Assembly (NCBI GenBank): GCA_965205905.1
Contig: CBDBHZ010000005.1
Span: forward strand, 62,001-126,000
Direction: 5' to 3'
Length of the DNA: 64,000 nt
DNA from: JAHZMA01 sp965205905
GTDB lineage: Bacteria; Pseudomonadota; Alphaproteobacteria; JABAAW01; JAHZMA01
Numbering within the stretch: the first letter of the stretch is position 1; each line of letters starts with the position of its first letter. The notes beneath the pieces were generated by a model. It made no database searches and was not told where the DNA came from. It was given only the letters and a program-made list of their open reading frames with translations. A program made the translations under genes and the position numbers. This document shows positions 7,614 through 17,408 of the stretch, piece by piece.

Positions 7614-10025
7614 ATGAATGACACGCAAAAATTTAAGAATCATGCCAATGTGGTGGTGATTGGTGGCGGTGTTGCAGGTTGCTCGGTGCTATACCACCTC
7701 ACGCAAGAGGGGATTACCGATGCTATATTGGTAGAGCGCGATAGTCTCACCTCTGGCTCAACATGGCATGCCGCCGCGCAAGTTACGCAATTTGGTGGCA
7801 ATCAAACCATGCTGGCACTGAAAAAACACAGCCTACAGCTTTATCAGAAACTATCGGCTGACCCTTTGCATCCATTCTATCATCACATTACTGGCGGTAT
7901 GCGCACCGCTTACACTCAAAATGAAATTGATATTTACAAGCACCATATTTCGCTGGCGGCGGTGATGGGGATTGATATGGAATTTATCAGCACAGATGAA
8001 GCTCTAAAACGCCACCCTTTGCTGACGGGTGATGGCATATTGGGCGCGTGGTGGGATCCCCTTGATGGCTATGTTGACCCATCGGGGCTAACGCATTCAC
8101 TGGCGCGACATGCCAAGCAACATGGCGCAACCATTTATCAATCAAACCCTGTGCAAGATATTACCATCAAGCGCAATGGCGAGTTTATTGTGCATACCAA
8201 AATGGGCGATATTACGTGCGAAAAAATCGTCAATGCCGCGGGTTACCGCGTGAACGAAGTGGGCAATATGATTGGCGTAACGCACCCTGTTACATCGATG
8301 GAACACATGTATTTTCTAACTGAAGATTTGCCTGCTTTGCAAGAATTAGATTACCAAGTGCCAGTAATCCGCGACCCACATGATGATTTCTATTCGCGCC
8401 AAGAAAAGAAAGGCTTGCTGGTGGGGATTTACGAACAAAATTGCAAAACATTTGGCATGAATGGCATTGACCCGCATTTTACAAAAGATTTATGTCCATC
8501 GGATTTGGACAGATGTTTGGATAATATGGAAGGCATTTTTGAACGCATGCCATGCTTGCAAGAAGCGGGCATTCATACTGTTATCAATGGTCCTATCACC
8601 TATACCATTGATGGCTTGCCATTGGTGGGGCAGGTGCCGAATGTGCCAAACGCTTATTGCTGTATCGGGTTACGGGCAGGCATTGGCGAAGGAGGCGGGC
8701 ATGGTAAAATTCTGGCGCAAATCATCAAGCATGGCGAGGCTGAATGGGATTCATGGTGTCTTGACCCGCGCCGTTTTACCTCATACGCTAATTTGCAATA
8801 TACCAGTTTGAAAGCGATTGAAGATTATCAGAATGAGTTTCATTATCATATGCCACATGAGCAACGCCCTGCGGCAAGGCAAGCGCGGACAACGCCATTA
8901 TATGAGACATTATCGCGTGAAAAAGCCGCTTGGGGTGTGGTGAATGGTTGGGAGCGTGCATTGTTTTTCAAGCCTGCTGATGATTTTATTGACGAAGTTG
9001 GGTTTAGGTTTAACGCGACAAAACAGGTGGTTGCGGACGAGGTGAAGCATCTGCAACAGCATGTTAGCATGATGGAAGTTTCGGGCTTTAACCGTTATGA
9101 AATTAGGGGTGAGGGTGCAAGCGCGTTTTTGGATAAAATGATTTGCGGAACATTGCCTAAAGCCATCGGCAAGGTGAATCTGTGCTATTTGCTGAATGAA
9201 AACGGGCATGTGTTATGCGAGGCTACGATTGCCAAACTTGCAGATAATGTGTATTGGTATGGTTCGGCGGCTGCCAGTGAGTGGCATGATTTGGATTGGT
9301 TGAATCGCTATAAGCCTGAATCGGTCAGCATCACTCCCCTCACGCAAAGCCATACGATTTTGGTGTTGGCAGGTGCAAAAACCCGTGCTTTGCTGAATCA
9401 TCTATCGGCAGGCGATAATGATGAATTCTCGGCACAGAATTTTCCGAATATGCGCGCAAAATGGGTGCAATTAGCCCATGCTGAAATCATGGCGATGAGT
9501 GTCAGTTTTTCAGGCGAAGATGCGTTTGAATTGCATATCCCGAACGAACAGCTTTACCTCACTTTTCAGCTTTTGCGCGAGGCAGGCAAGCAGTTTCAGC
9601 TTGGGCTATTTGGGCTATATGCCACCGAATCCATGCGGCTTGAGAAAGGTTATCTCCATTGGAAAGCCGATTTGATTTATGAGCATAATCCTTATGAGCA
9701 TGGGTTGGAAAAATTTGTTAAGTTAGATAAGCCCGCGGATTTTATCGGCAAGCAGGCATTGCAAGATGAGATAAAAAGGGGCGCGAAACAGCAATTCATC
9801 ATGCTAGAAGTTGATTGCGATATTGCGGCGGCACATGCAGGCACGGCGATTTTGCATCAGGGTAAGATTATCGGTTCGGTAACATCGGGCGGCTATGGTT
9901 TTAGGGTGCAGAAAAATATCGCATTTGGATTTGTTGATTGCGGGTTTGATAAAATCGGCACGGAATTACAGGTGAATATCATCGGTGAGGTTTATAAGGC
10001 AAGGGTTGTGCCGCCATTATATTGA
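7614..10025 (+). CDS. FAD-dependent dimethylglycine/sarcosine dehydrogenase-family protein with GcvT-type domain
   Basis: 803 residues; start preceded by AGGAGACGTAACCC. The N-terminal FAD (DAO) domain has the dinucleotide motif GGGVAG at residues 17-22. STWHAA follows, with His52 at the position used for covalent flavin in dimethylglycine and sarcosine dehydrogenases. The middle is an FAO-type linker. The C-terminal half is a GcvT (aminomethyltransferase)-like folate-binding region ending with the short GcvT C-terminal barrel (IGSVTSGGYG). Such enzymes oxidise an N-methyl group and pass the carbon to tetrahydrofolate. It is monocistronic and flanked by repeats, so the substrate is not indicated. 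It is only distantly related to the second family member at 21715-24198; the GcvT part is more diverged than there. Confidence 0.8.
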   Translation: MNDTQKFKNHANVVVIGGGVAGCSVLYHLTQEGITDAILVERDSLTSGSTWHAAAQVTQFGGNQTMLALKKHSLQLYQKLSADPLHPFYHHITGGMRTAYTQNEIDIYKHHISLAAVMGIDMEFISTDEALKRHPLLTGDGILGAWWDPLDGYVDPSGLTHSLARHAKQHGATIYQSNPVQDITIKRNGEFIVHTKMGDITCEKIVNAAGYRVNEVGNMIGVTHPVTSMEHMYFLTEDLPALQELDYQVPVIRDPHDDFYSRQEKKGLLVGIYEQNCKTFGMNGIDPHFTKDLCPSDLDRCLDNMEGIFERMPCLQEAGIHTVINGPITYTIDGLPLVGQVPNVPNAYCCIGLRAGIGEGGGHGKILAQIIKHGEAEWDSWCLDPRRFTSYANLQYTSLKAIEDYQNEFHYHMPHEQRPAARQARTTPLYETLSREKAAWGVVNGWERALFFKPADDFIDEVGFRFNATKQVVADEVKHLQQHVSMMEVSGFNRYEIRGEGASAFLDKMICGTLPKAIGKVNLCYLLNENGHVLCEATIAKLADNVYWYGSAAASEWHDLDWLNRYKPESVSITPLTQSHTILVLAGAKTRALLNHLSAGDNDEFSAQNFPNMRAKWVQLAHAEIMAMSVSFSGEDAFELHIPNEQLYLTFQLLREAGKQFQLGLFGLYATESMRLEKGYLHWKADLIYEHNPYEHGLEKFVKLDKPADFIGKQALQDEIKRGAKQQFIMLEVDCDIAAAHAGTAILHQGKIIGSVTSGGYGFRVQKNIAFGFVDCGFDKIGTELQVNIIGEVYKARVVPPLY

Positions 10026-10225
10026 GTAATCTAGCGACACGCTCCTCCGCCCGTTTTGAAACACAGCGGGGGGATTATCAAGACACGCACCATATTCAGT
10101 GTTAAACACGAGCGGGGGGTATGGGTGAGGTTTGCCCGCCATTGGTAACAAGGGCAAACCGAAAGCGCAAGGGAAGCGGACGTAAGCCCGCTTTCAAATT
10201 ACACCGCCCCTATATTAATAATTGC
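10026..10225. repeat. GC-rich intergenic repeat block
   Basis: Between the dehydrogenase and the FRG-TPR gene. Contains GCGGGGGGATTATCAAGA and GTGTTAAACACGAGCGGGGGG units, then a hairpin GGTTTGCCC (10129-10137) / GGGCAAACC (10152-10160). The following GAAAGCGCAAGGGAAGCGGACGTAAG-type segment is the reverse complement of part of the 20422-20535 element. Confidence 0.75.
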
Positions 10226-10249
10226 AAAATATTACAGAATTTTGTATAA

Positions 10250-12508
10250 ATGATGATGAGTAAAAAACAACCATCTGAATATAGGGTTAAATCCGTTGCT
10301 GAATTTACGGCAAAGATTGCTGAGATTCGTCAAAAAAATCCGCTTGCTCTCTGGCTTTATCGTGGTGTTGCTAATAGTGCATGGGGATTAGAAACATCGG
10401 GTGAACGCAGAATTGAAAACAGCAATCCTGCACTGCTTGTCAAATATTTGCAAAAATTAATTACTGATGCCAAAAATAATAAATATGAGATAGATAAAAA
10501 TCAGCCTATTGATGCTATGGGTGATTTAGAATTATTAGCCCATCTACAGCATCAGGGCGCGGCGACGTGCCTGTTAGATATGAGTAAAAACCCACTGCTT
10601 TCCTTATGGTTTGCCTGCATAGATGAAAGAGAGAAAGATGGCAAAATGATGATGCTTAATGTGAGCGATATTAGCAAATATAAAATCATCAATCATGACG
10701 ATTTAAAGGTTAAAAAAATTGAAGCATTTTTTGCAGTTAAAGAAGAAGAAATTGAAACATTCTTTGAGTTTATAGAAATTTCACAAGGGAATAGCCAGAG
10801 ACCGATTTACCGATGGAAACCTGCTCATATCAATCAACGTATCATCGTGCAGCAATCGGTTTTTCTATTAGGCGATATTCCAAATATTGATGATAATCAT
10901 CTTTTTAGCATCATCATTGATAAGGGTAGTAAGAAATCTATTTTAAAAGAATTAGATGAGCTTTATGGCATTAATGAACAGCGCAATTTTCCTGATTTTA
11001 GCGGTTTTTCAAAATTACATGCTCATGATAAGCCACATGCTTTCGACGATGATGCTGAAGCATTGTTTTTGCTTGCCGTTAAGCATCACCAAGAAGATGA
11101 TCTAGAAAATGCATTATCCTATTACAATCAAGTGATTGCATTGGATACTGACTTTGCTGAAGCATATTATGGTCTTGGACTTATAAAAGATGAGAATAAT
11201 GACAAAGAAAGCGCATTAGAAAATTACAATCAAGCAATTAAACTCAATCCTGAATATCCAGAAGCCTATCATAATCGTGGCACTATAAAGGGTGATATGG
11301 GTGAGTTTGTAGAAGCGTTACAAGATTTCAATCAAGCAATTAAACTCAATCCTAAACTTGTAGAAACCTATCATAATCGCGGTCTTGTAAAAGATAAAAT
11401 GGATAAATTAACTGAAGCTTTGCGAGATTACGATAAAGCGATTGAGCTGAATCCTGAATATGCAAATGCCTATCATAATCGTGGTGTTGTAAAGCATGAA
11501 ATGAATAAAGATGAAGAGGCATTACAAGATTACAATCAAGCGATTGAGTTAAATCCTGAACATAAACATGCCTATTATAATCGCGGTATCATAAAAGGTA
11601 AGATGGGTGATGAAGCAGGAGCATTACAAGATTTTGATGAAGCGATTAGCCTTAATCCTAAATATGCGCAAGCCTATCATAATCGCGGTGTCATAAAAAT
11701 GCGTATGGATAAATTAGCAGAGGCACTACAAGATTATAATCAAGCGATTCAACTCAACCCTGAATATCCAGAAGCTTATTATAATCGTGGCACTGTGAAA
11801 AATACTATGGGTGATAAGACAGAAGCAATACAAGATTACAATCAGGCGATTATACTAAAACCTCAATTTGCAGAAGCCTATGGTAATCGTGGTGCTGTGA
11901 AAGATAATATCGGTGATAAAGAAGGGGCGTTACAAGATTTTAATCGAGCTATTGAGCTGAATCCTGAATATGCACAAGCCTATAATAATCGTGGTGGAAT
12001 AAAAAGGCATATGGGTGATGAATCAGGAGCGTTGCAAGATTACTGTCAAGCGATTGATATAAATCCTAGCGATTCACAAACCTATCATAATCGTGGTCAG
12101 CTAAAAAGTAAAATGGGTGACAAGGAAGGCGCGTTAGAAGATTACGATGAAGCGATTGAGTTAAATCCTGAATATGCACTAGCCTATCATAATCGTGGCG
12201 TTACAAAAAGTAATATCGGTAAGCTGGTAGAAGCTTTACAAGATTACAATAAAGCGATTGAATTAAAGCCTGAACACGCAGAAGCTTATTTTAATCGTGG
12301 CAATCTAAAAGGTCGTAAGGGTTATAACGCAAGCGCATTAGAAGATTACGATAAAGCTATTGAGTTGAATCCTCAATTTGCATTCGCCTATGCTAATCGT
12401 GCCATTGCACAAGATAGCATGGGCGATAAGGCAGGCGCGCGGGCTGATTTTCATAAAGCCCATCAATTAAATAATCAGCTTCCGATTCCTGATGAGTATA
12501 AGGATTGA
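10250..12508 (+). CDS. FRG-domain protein with 14 tetratricopeptide repeats
   Basis: 752 residues. Three consecutive ATGs (10250, 10253, 10256) make the exact start uncertain, and no clear ribosome site is visible. Residues about 15-250 form an FRG domain: LWLYRGVANSAWGLETSGER with the Arg-Gly core, then LLAHLQHQGAATCLLDMSKN and PLLSLWFA, the characteristic second motif. Residues about 265-745 hold 14 canonical 34-residue TPRs (AYHNRG...KGDMGE..EALQDYNQAIELNPEY type). They are very alike, also at DNA level (102-base periodicity), which suggests recent expansion or gene conversion. FRG domains occur in phage- and defence-associated proteins, but their activity is not settled. The TPR array suggests a protein-recognition platform. 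Monocistronic. Confidence 0.85.
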   Translation: MMMSKKQPSEYRVKSVAEFTAKIAEIRQKNPLALWLYRGVANSAWGLETSGERRIENSNPALLVKYLQKLITDAKNNKYEIDKNQPIDAMGDLELLAHLQHQGAATCLLDMSKNPLLSLWFACIDEREKDGKMMMLNVSDISKYKIINHDDLKVKKIEAFFAVKEEEIETFFEFIEISQGNSQRPIYRWKPAHINQRIIVQQSVFLLGDIPNIDDNHLFSIIIDKGSKKSILKELDELYGINEQRNFPDFSGFSKLHAHDKPHAFDDDAEALFLLAVKHHQEDDLENALSYYNQVIALDTDFAEAYYGLGLIKDENNDKESALENYNQAIKLNPEYPEAYHNRGTIKGDMGEFVEALQDFNQAIKLNPKLVETYHNRGLVKDKMDKLTEALRDYDKAIELNPEYANAYHNRGVVKHEMNKDEEALQDYNQAIELNPEHKHAYYNRGIIKGKMGDEAGALQDFDEAISLNPKYAQAYHNRGVIKMRMDKLAEALQDYNQAIQLNPEYPEAYYNRGTVKNTMGDKTEAIQDYNQAIILKPQFAEAYGNRGAVKDNIGDKEGALQDFNRAIELNPEYAQAYNNRGGIKRHMGDESGALQDYCQAIDINPSDSQTYHNRGQLKSKMGDKEGALEDYDEAIELNPEYALAYHNRGVTKSNIGKLVEALQDYNKAIELKPEHAEAYFNRGNLKGRKGYNASALEDYDKAIELNPQFAFAYANRAIAQDSMGDKAGARADFHKAHQLNNQLPIPDEYKD

Positions 12509-12539
12509 TGCGCCCCCCGTTATTCCGTGCAAGCTTTTC

Positions 12540-12568
12540 TTGCAAATCCCCTCCAAAAATGCTAATCT
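12540..12568 (+). promoter_or_regulatory. Candidate promoter of the structured leader RNA and nuclease
   Basis: TTGCAA at 12540-12545, 17-base spacer, TAATCT at 12563-12568. This would place the transcript start near 12575, exactly where the first hairpin of the leader begins. Confidence 0.45.
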
Positions 12569-12574
12569 ACCCTC

Positions 12575-12850
12575 GCCTTGTGTAATAAAATAACATAGGC
12601 AATCGGGCTACAAAACCCAAAGCATAGACGGTGGATTATCCATCGTCAAGAAAACACAAAGTGTGTCTGTTGTTAATGGTCGGCTTTGTGTTTTCGCTGT
12701 TCTCGGTTCTTCAAGAACCGGGGACGATATTTATGTCCAAGTGTTATAATTTCATATTGTAACGCTAAAAAATATCGGGTTGGCTATGCTCAACTTTTGT
12801 ATCTCCGGTTCGCCCAAGACTCTCTTGGGCTTAATGTTAAGGAGATACTC
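12575..12850 (+). promoter_or_regulatory. Structured 5' leader RNA that can sequester the nuclease ribosome-binding site
   Basis: A chain of stem-loops fills the 275 bases before the nuclease start: an imperfect hairpin at 12575-12600; GACGGTGGA/TCCATCGTC at 12627-12647; a perfect 12-bp stem GAAAACACAAAG (12650-12661) / CTTTGTGTTTTC (12684-12695); CGGTTCTT/AAGAACCG at 12704-12720; and CGATATTT (12725-12732) / AAATATCG (12770-12777) enclosing a further hairpin. Last comes GTATCTCC (12799-12806) paired with GGAGATAC (12841-12848), enclosing GCCCAAGA/TCTTGGGC. The final stem covers the AAGGAGAT ribosome site of the nuclease. I do not recognise a known riboswitch class. A regulatory leader (riboswitch, thermometer or protein-binding leader) is inferred. 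Confidence 0.6.
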
Positions 12851-13267
12851 ATGCACCGATATTGTTTACTGATATTATGTTTATGCGGGTTTGATGCTGT
12901 TGCTTTTACAGGCACTTACCGCGCCGAAATTATCAGGGTGATTGATGGCGATACCATCGAGGCACGAATATTTATTTTTCCGCAATTAGAAGCGGTTTAT
13001 AAAGTGCGGTTAGCAGATATTGATACGCCCGAATTAAATGGCAAATGCCCAGCAGAAAAACAACGCGCCAAACAAGCAAAACTTTATCTGCAACAGTTGC
13101 TACCACCCAAAAGCGAGGTAACATTGCACATTAGGGATAAATTTGATGGTTTCGGTCGGATATTGGCGCATATCCATCACAACACGCATGGCAATATATC
13201 AGAATTGCTACTCAAAAATAACCACGCGATATTGTATGAGGATAAAGCAAGCGGGTGGTGTGAGTAA
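12851..13267 (+). CDS. Secreted thermonuclease-family (SNase-like) nuclease
   Basis: 138 residues from the ATG at 12851, chosen because AAGGAGATACTC precedes it; the open frame upstream to 12686 runs through hairpin sequence and is not protein-like. The signal peptide is about residues 1-19 (YCLLILCLCGFDAVAFTG). The SNase fold follows: IIRVIDGDTIEARI with the Asp pair of the calcium site, VRLADIDTPEL with the conserved Arg, and a C-terminal segment DKFDGFGRILAHI where the second catalytic Arg is expected. Likely cuts DNA or RNA in the periplasm or outside the cell. Its expression may be gated by the leader RNA. Confidence 0.8.
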   Translation: MHRYCLLILCLCGFDAVAFTGTYRAEIIRVIDGDTIEARIFIFPQLEAVYKVRLADIDTPELNGKCPAEKQRAKQAKLYLQQLLPPKSEVTLHIRDKFDGFGRILAHIHHNTHGNISELLLKNNHAILYEDKASGWCE

Positions 13268-13318
13268 CACAAACCTTGTATTCGTTACTGCCTCCGCGCA
13301 AAACGACACTGGATTCCG

Positions 13319-13336
13319 CCCCCGTATTTACGGGGG
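13319..13336. terminator. Hairpin between convergent genes
   Basis: Perfect inverted repeat CCCCCGTA/TACGGGGG with a two-base loop, between the nuclease (plus) and the dctP-like gene (minus). No long T run on either side, so it may be a terminator or a fragment of the CGTCATTCCCG-type intergenic palindromes. Confidence 0.4.
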
Positions 13337-13346
13337 ATATTAATGT

Positions 13347-14378
13347 TTACAATCCAGCGTTGATTTCTTGAATGGCACGAATATTCTCTTTGCCAACATC
13401 TGCTTCAAATTGTTTCCACACAGGGCGCATTGCCCTTAACCATGCTGTGCGTTTTTTGTCGTTTAATGGGCGCACGGTGCCACCAGCGGCGATAATCAAC
13501 TGCTTGTTTTGCTCGTTAATTTTAACTGATTCTGTATTGCGAAGTTCAGTTACTTCTCTCAATATTGCTAAGAATTGCTCACGCATTTCAGGGCTAAGAC
13601 TATCAAGCCATTTGGTTGAGGTTACCACCAAATAATCAAGCACACCATGATTGCTTTCTGTTACGCCATCTTGCACTTCAAAAAATTTCTGCCCATAAAT
13701 ATTAGACCATGTATTTTCTTGCCCATCAACAACACCGCCTTTCAGCGCATCATAGACTTCTGCAAGCGGCAGTTTATATGGGGTTGCCTCAACGGCGTTC
13801 ATCTGTGCCACCAATACATCAGAAGATTGCACACGGAATTTCAAACCTTTGGCATTGATAGGGAGCGTCATCGGGACATTGGCAGAAATTTGTTTCATAC
13901 CATTATGCCAGAATTCAAGCCCTTGAAACCCGTCTTTTTGCATAATATCTTTCAATGCTTGTCCATTTTTTGATGCTTGAAATATATCAACTGCCTGAAT
14001 ATTTTTGAACATAAAAGGCAGGTCAAAAATACGGAATCTCTTGGTGAATCTTTCAAATCTTGATAAAGACGGTGCGGCTAATTGCAACTCACCTGTTAGC
14101 AAGGCATCTAATGCTGAACTATCATCATATAATGTTGAGTTTGGATAGACTTCCATACATGCCGCGCCATTCATCTCATCATTCACCCTTTGTTGTAATA
14201 GTTTGGCTGCAATGCCTTTGGGGTGTCTATCGGCATTGGTAACATGGCTGAATTTTATCACCATCTCGCCCGCATCGCATGATGCCATTGCATTGGGTGC
14301 CATAAGCGACACCATGCTAACGGATAAAGCAATAAATGTGTATTTTAGAGTATTGGTTGTTTTGTTACGTGCAAGCAT
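13347..14378 (-). CDS. dctP: TRAP transporter substrate-binding protein, DctP family (orphan)
   Basis: 343 residues with a signal peptide of about 33 residues (YTFIALSVSMVSLMAPNAMAS). The mature part shows the DctP pattern: VIKFSHVTNADRHPKGIAAK near the N-terminus, MNGAACMEVYPNSTLYDD, LPFMFKNIQAVDIF, LEFWHNGMKQISAN, and the signature region LKFRVQSSDVLVAQMNAVEATPYKLP with the Arg that normally binds a carboxylate. GVVDGQENTWSNIY follows. This subunit would catch a carboxylic or sulfonic acid in the periplasm and hand it to DctQ/DctM membrane subunits. Neither is in the window, so it is an orphan or works with a distant partner. Confidence 0.85.
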   Translation of the reverse strand: MLARNKTTNTLKYTFIALSVSMVSLMAPNAMASCDAGEMVIKFSHVTNADRHPKGIAAKLLQQRVNDEMNGAACMEVYPNSTLYDDSSALDALLTGELQLAAPSLSRFERFTKRFRIFDLPFMFKNIQAVDIFQASKNGQALKDIMQKDGFQGLEFWHNGMKQISANVPMTLPINAKGLKFRVQSSDVLVAQMNAVEATPYKLPLAEVYDALKGGVVDGQENTWSNIYGQKFFEVQDGVTESNHGVLDYLVVTSTKWLDSLSPEMREQFLAILREVTELRNTESVKINEQNKQLIIAAGGTVRPLNDKKRTAWLRAMRPVWKQFEADVGKENIRAIQEINAGL

Positions 14379-14536
14379 GTGAATAAATCCCTTATATCGA
14401 CGTGTTATTTTACTGCCCTGATGTCAATAAAAATCCTATAACCCCATAGTAATACAGATTTTATCTTGCCCTGTCAAATCATATTGTAGTAATATTGTCG
14501 TAAAATGGAAAGAATAATAACTATATGAGGTGTATC

Positions 14537-14959
14537 ATGCAACAAAGATTAAGCATTATTGCGTTAGGGGTTACAAATCTTGCAAAATCAAGAAAATTCT
14601 ATGAGGATTTGGGGTGGCAAGTGGCGACAGAAGAGGGCGCAGATAATATTGTCGCCTTTGATTTACAATCATTTGTGCTAACGCTTTATCCGCTTGAGGG
14701 GCTAGCAGAAGAGGTGGATATGCCAATGCAAATCACCACGCCTACTTTTACATTGGCATATAATGTTGCATCAGAAGCCGATGTTGATGCCACGATTGAG
14801 GAGGCAAGAAATATCGGTGCAAAAATTGTCAAAGAACCAAAAAAAGTGTTTTGGGGTGGCTATTCAAGCTATTTTGCTGACCCAGATGGCTATTTATGGG
14901 AAGTGGCGTTTAACCCATTCTCGCAACCTGCAGCAGATGGCACGTTTAAATGGGTGTGA
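14537..14959 (+). CDS. Glyoxalase/bleomycin-resistance (VOC) superfamily protein
   Basis: 140 residues from the ATG at 14537; TGAGGTG eight bases upstream favours this over the in-frame ATG at 14525. A vicinal-oxygen-chelate fold is suggested by LSIIALGVTNLAKSRKFYED at the N-terminus and by YSSYFADPDGYLWEVAFNP near the C-terminus, which holds the usual metal-ligand Glu. Likely a small lyase or antibiotic-sequestering type enzyme; substrate unknown. Stands alone, about 110 bases ahead of the BCCT carrier gene. Confidence 0.75.
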   Translation: MQQRLSIIALGVTNLAKSRKFYEDLGWQVATEEGADNIVAFDLQSFVLTLYPLEGLAEEVDMPMQITTPTFTLAYNVASEADVDATIEEARNIGAKIVKEPKKVFWGGYSSYFADPDGYLWEVAFNPFSQPAADGTFKWV

Positions 14960-15067
14960 TGTTGGTGATAATGTTACAAAAACAATAATATAATAATATT
15001 GCAAAATAGTATCAGTTAGGTTAAGATACCTCACCAAAATAATAAATTTATATAAGGGAGAATTATT

Positions 15068-16889
15068 ATGGCAACACCACCACCGTTTACGGAACTTGAA
15101 ATCAAACGCACCTCTTCAGGCTTTTATCAGGGCAACAGCCTTGAAATTGCGCTGTTAAGCAAGGGGATTATGGTCGCATTAGTGCTTTGGGCACTGGTAT
15201 TTCCACAAAATGCGAGCAGTGTTTTAAGCAGTTTCAACTGGGCGTTATTAGGAAGCTTTAACAGCTTTTATATCGTGATTGTTGGGTTATTCACATTCTT
15301 TTTATTCATCGTGGCAGCGATTCCACAGACTGGCAAGCGCGTTATGGGTATGGCAGGCGAGAAACCTGAATTTTCAAACTTCTCATGGTTTTCTATGATG
15401 TTCGGCGCAGGGCTTGGCGTGGGTTTAATGGTTTTTTCAACCGCAGAACCTTTGGGACTATGGGGCTCAAACCCCGTTGTTGTTAGCCAAGAAGTTGTAG
15501 GCAACACAGCTGAAGCCGTAAAATCTGGCTATCGCTACACATTCTTGCATTATGGCTTTCATGCGTGGTCAATTTACGTGGTAACGGGCTTATCGCTTGC
15601 TTATTACGCCTATACGCGTGGCATGCCACTCACGATTCGTTCGGCATTAACGCCTTTATTTGGCAGACATATGAATGGTTTTGCGGGTCATATTGTTGAT
15701 GTGCTTGGTGTGGTTGCAACCATATTGGGTGTTTCGGTAACCATTGGCTTTGGCGTTTCGCAATTTGTTGATGGCGTTTATAATATTACGGGCATGGGTT
15801 GGCTGATGAATGTCATCAGGCGATGCGCCTACACCTACCACTGTTGGCTTGCTTGTAGGGTTGGTGGTGATTATGGCATTATCTATTGTTTCTGCGGTTT
15901 CTGGCGTTGGCAGAGGGGTGAAATATCTTTCTAACCTTAACCTTGTGTTATCGCTGATATTATTGCTGATTTTCGTTATTTTTGGCTCGTTCCTATTTGC
16001 GATGACAACTTACGCAACAGCGCTTGTTGACTATATCATTCATTATGTATCACTTAGCTTGGTATTTTTTAGCCCGATTGATATGGCTGATTTTAGTGCG
16101 GCATTACCATCGGCGGCGCAACCTTTTGCGGCTGATTTATATGGCGGGGCTACCAATGCTTGGGGGTCTTTTGATGGCTTTGTTGGCGGTTTAGAAGGTG
16201 GCGCAGCTAATCTTGATGCTGTTACATTAGCGGCTGCTTATGAAGCAGGCACGAATGGACGTTTATTCGGCTGGCAAGCAGGCTGGACAACATTCTATTG
16301 GGCATGGTGGATTGCATTCTCGCCCTTTGTTGGCTTGTTCTTAGCGCGGATTTCTAAAGGGCGTTCAGTGCGTGAGTTTATCGTGGGTTGCGTATTCTTA
16401 CCTGCGTTGGTTTGCTTTGCATGGATGGCAATTTTGGGCGGCACAGCGATTGATTTGGAATTATCAGGCGTGGCTGATGGCACTATCATTGCGGCATCAA
16501 ATAGCTCAAAATTATTTGAAACTTTAAGCTATATGCTCAGCGGCGGCTTCTTATGGATTATCACTCTTATGTGTGTTGTGCTGATTTTAACATTCCTTGT
16601 TACATCAGCGGATTCAGGCATTTTGGTGATGAACACCATTATGTCGGGTGGCGAGCAAGAAACTGATGTGAAACACCGTATCGTATGGGGTGTTATCTTA
16701 ACATTGGTGATTGGCGCGTTGCTGGTTGCTGGCACGTCAGGTTCGGGTGCAAATCCGATGGCGACTTTGCAAAATGCGATGATTATCGGCGCGTTACCAT
16801 TTACGATGGTGATGGGGCTGATGTGTATCTCGCTTGGCAAGGCACTATACCGTGATGGCAAACGCGACCAAGAAAAATCATCTTCTTAA
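15068..16889 (+). CDS. BCCT-family betaine/carnitine/choline-type transporter, interrupted by a frameshift
   Basis: Start at 15068 after AAGGGAGAATTATT. The first frame runs to about 15810 and continues in another frame to 16889; together they give about 607 residues, one full BCCT carrier. The join lies near 15805-15815, where GMGWLMN meets SSGDAPTPTTVGLLVGL with a one-base offset. About twelve hydrophobic segments are visible. The family signature GWTTFYWAWWIAFSPFVGLF is in the second part. Such carriers take up quaternary amines such as glycine betaine, or related sulfonium compounds, with sodium or protons. That would fit the flavoprotein demethylases in the window, but the link is inference. 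The break is probably a sequencing indel; otherwise the gene is dead. Confidence 0.85.
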
Positions 16890-16916
16890 CATTGAAGATA
16901 GCGTGATATAAGATTG

Positions 16917-16954
16917 ACTGGCATCACATCTGTTTTGATGATGGTGCCAGTTTA
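16917..16954 (+). terminator. Probable terminator of the BCCT gene
   Basis: ACTGGCA at 16917-16923 pairs with TGCCAGT at 16945-16951, with TCA/TGA extending the stem; a short TTT follows. A weak T run keeps confidence low. Confidence 0.4.
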
Positions 16955-16989
16955 ATCGATGATGATGAGTAGTGATGAGTGATGAGACA

Positions 16990-17330
16990 CGCACCATCAC
17001 CACCTCGCCGTCATTTCACACTCCCCTTTCGTCGTTCCGTGCCAATGTGCCGTAAGGCACATTGTAAGAGACACGGAATCCATATGGCAAACGAAGTTTG
17101 CATTCAAATTACCGCCTTTATATTGAGTATCTAGCGACACGCACCGCCCTATGTATTGAGTAACCGAGACTTACGCCTCTGCCAGTGTTAAACACAGCGG
17201 GGGGATTATCAAGGGGGGTTCTGGCAAGAGGTGTCTGCTTGGCAAATTGTCCAACGGACAAAAATTTGACAAGCGCGCATCGAGAAGCCAGACCGCACCC
17301 CCCTTGATATATATAATGCAAAGCAAAACG
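16990..17330. repeat. Composite intergenic repeat block with two palindromic elements
   Basis: The gap 16890-17484 holds a GTCGTTCCGTG ... CACGGAATCC palindrome around 17031-17080 with an inner CAATGTGCC/GGCACATTG hairpin. A second element at 17207-17309 starts TATCAAGGGGGGT and ends CCCCCCTTGATA, with inner TCTGGC/GCCAGA and TTGTCC/GGACAA stems. Shares its ends but not its middle with the other elements of this family. Confidence 0.75.
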
Positions 17331-17408
17331 CTAGATGCTCATATTGACGAATCTAACAACGCACATCAAAATTAAAAACAATAACATTGCTTAATATAGC
17401 AAAAAAGA

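Noticed and set aside
12686..12850. N-terminal extension of the nuclease frame to 12686
   Set aside because: The extension runs through strong hairpins, is rich in Cys/Arg/Phe nonsense, and a good ribosome site with signal peptide starts at 12851.
15810..16889. Independent membrane protein starting at 15810
   Set aside because: Sequence continues the BCCT fold of the preceding frame and holds the family signature; it is the second half of one gene.
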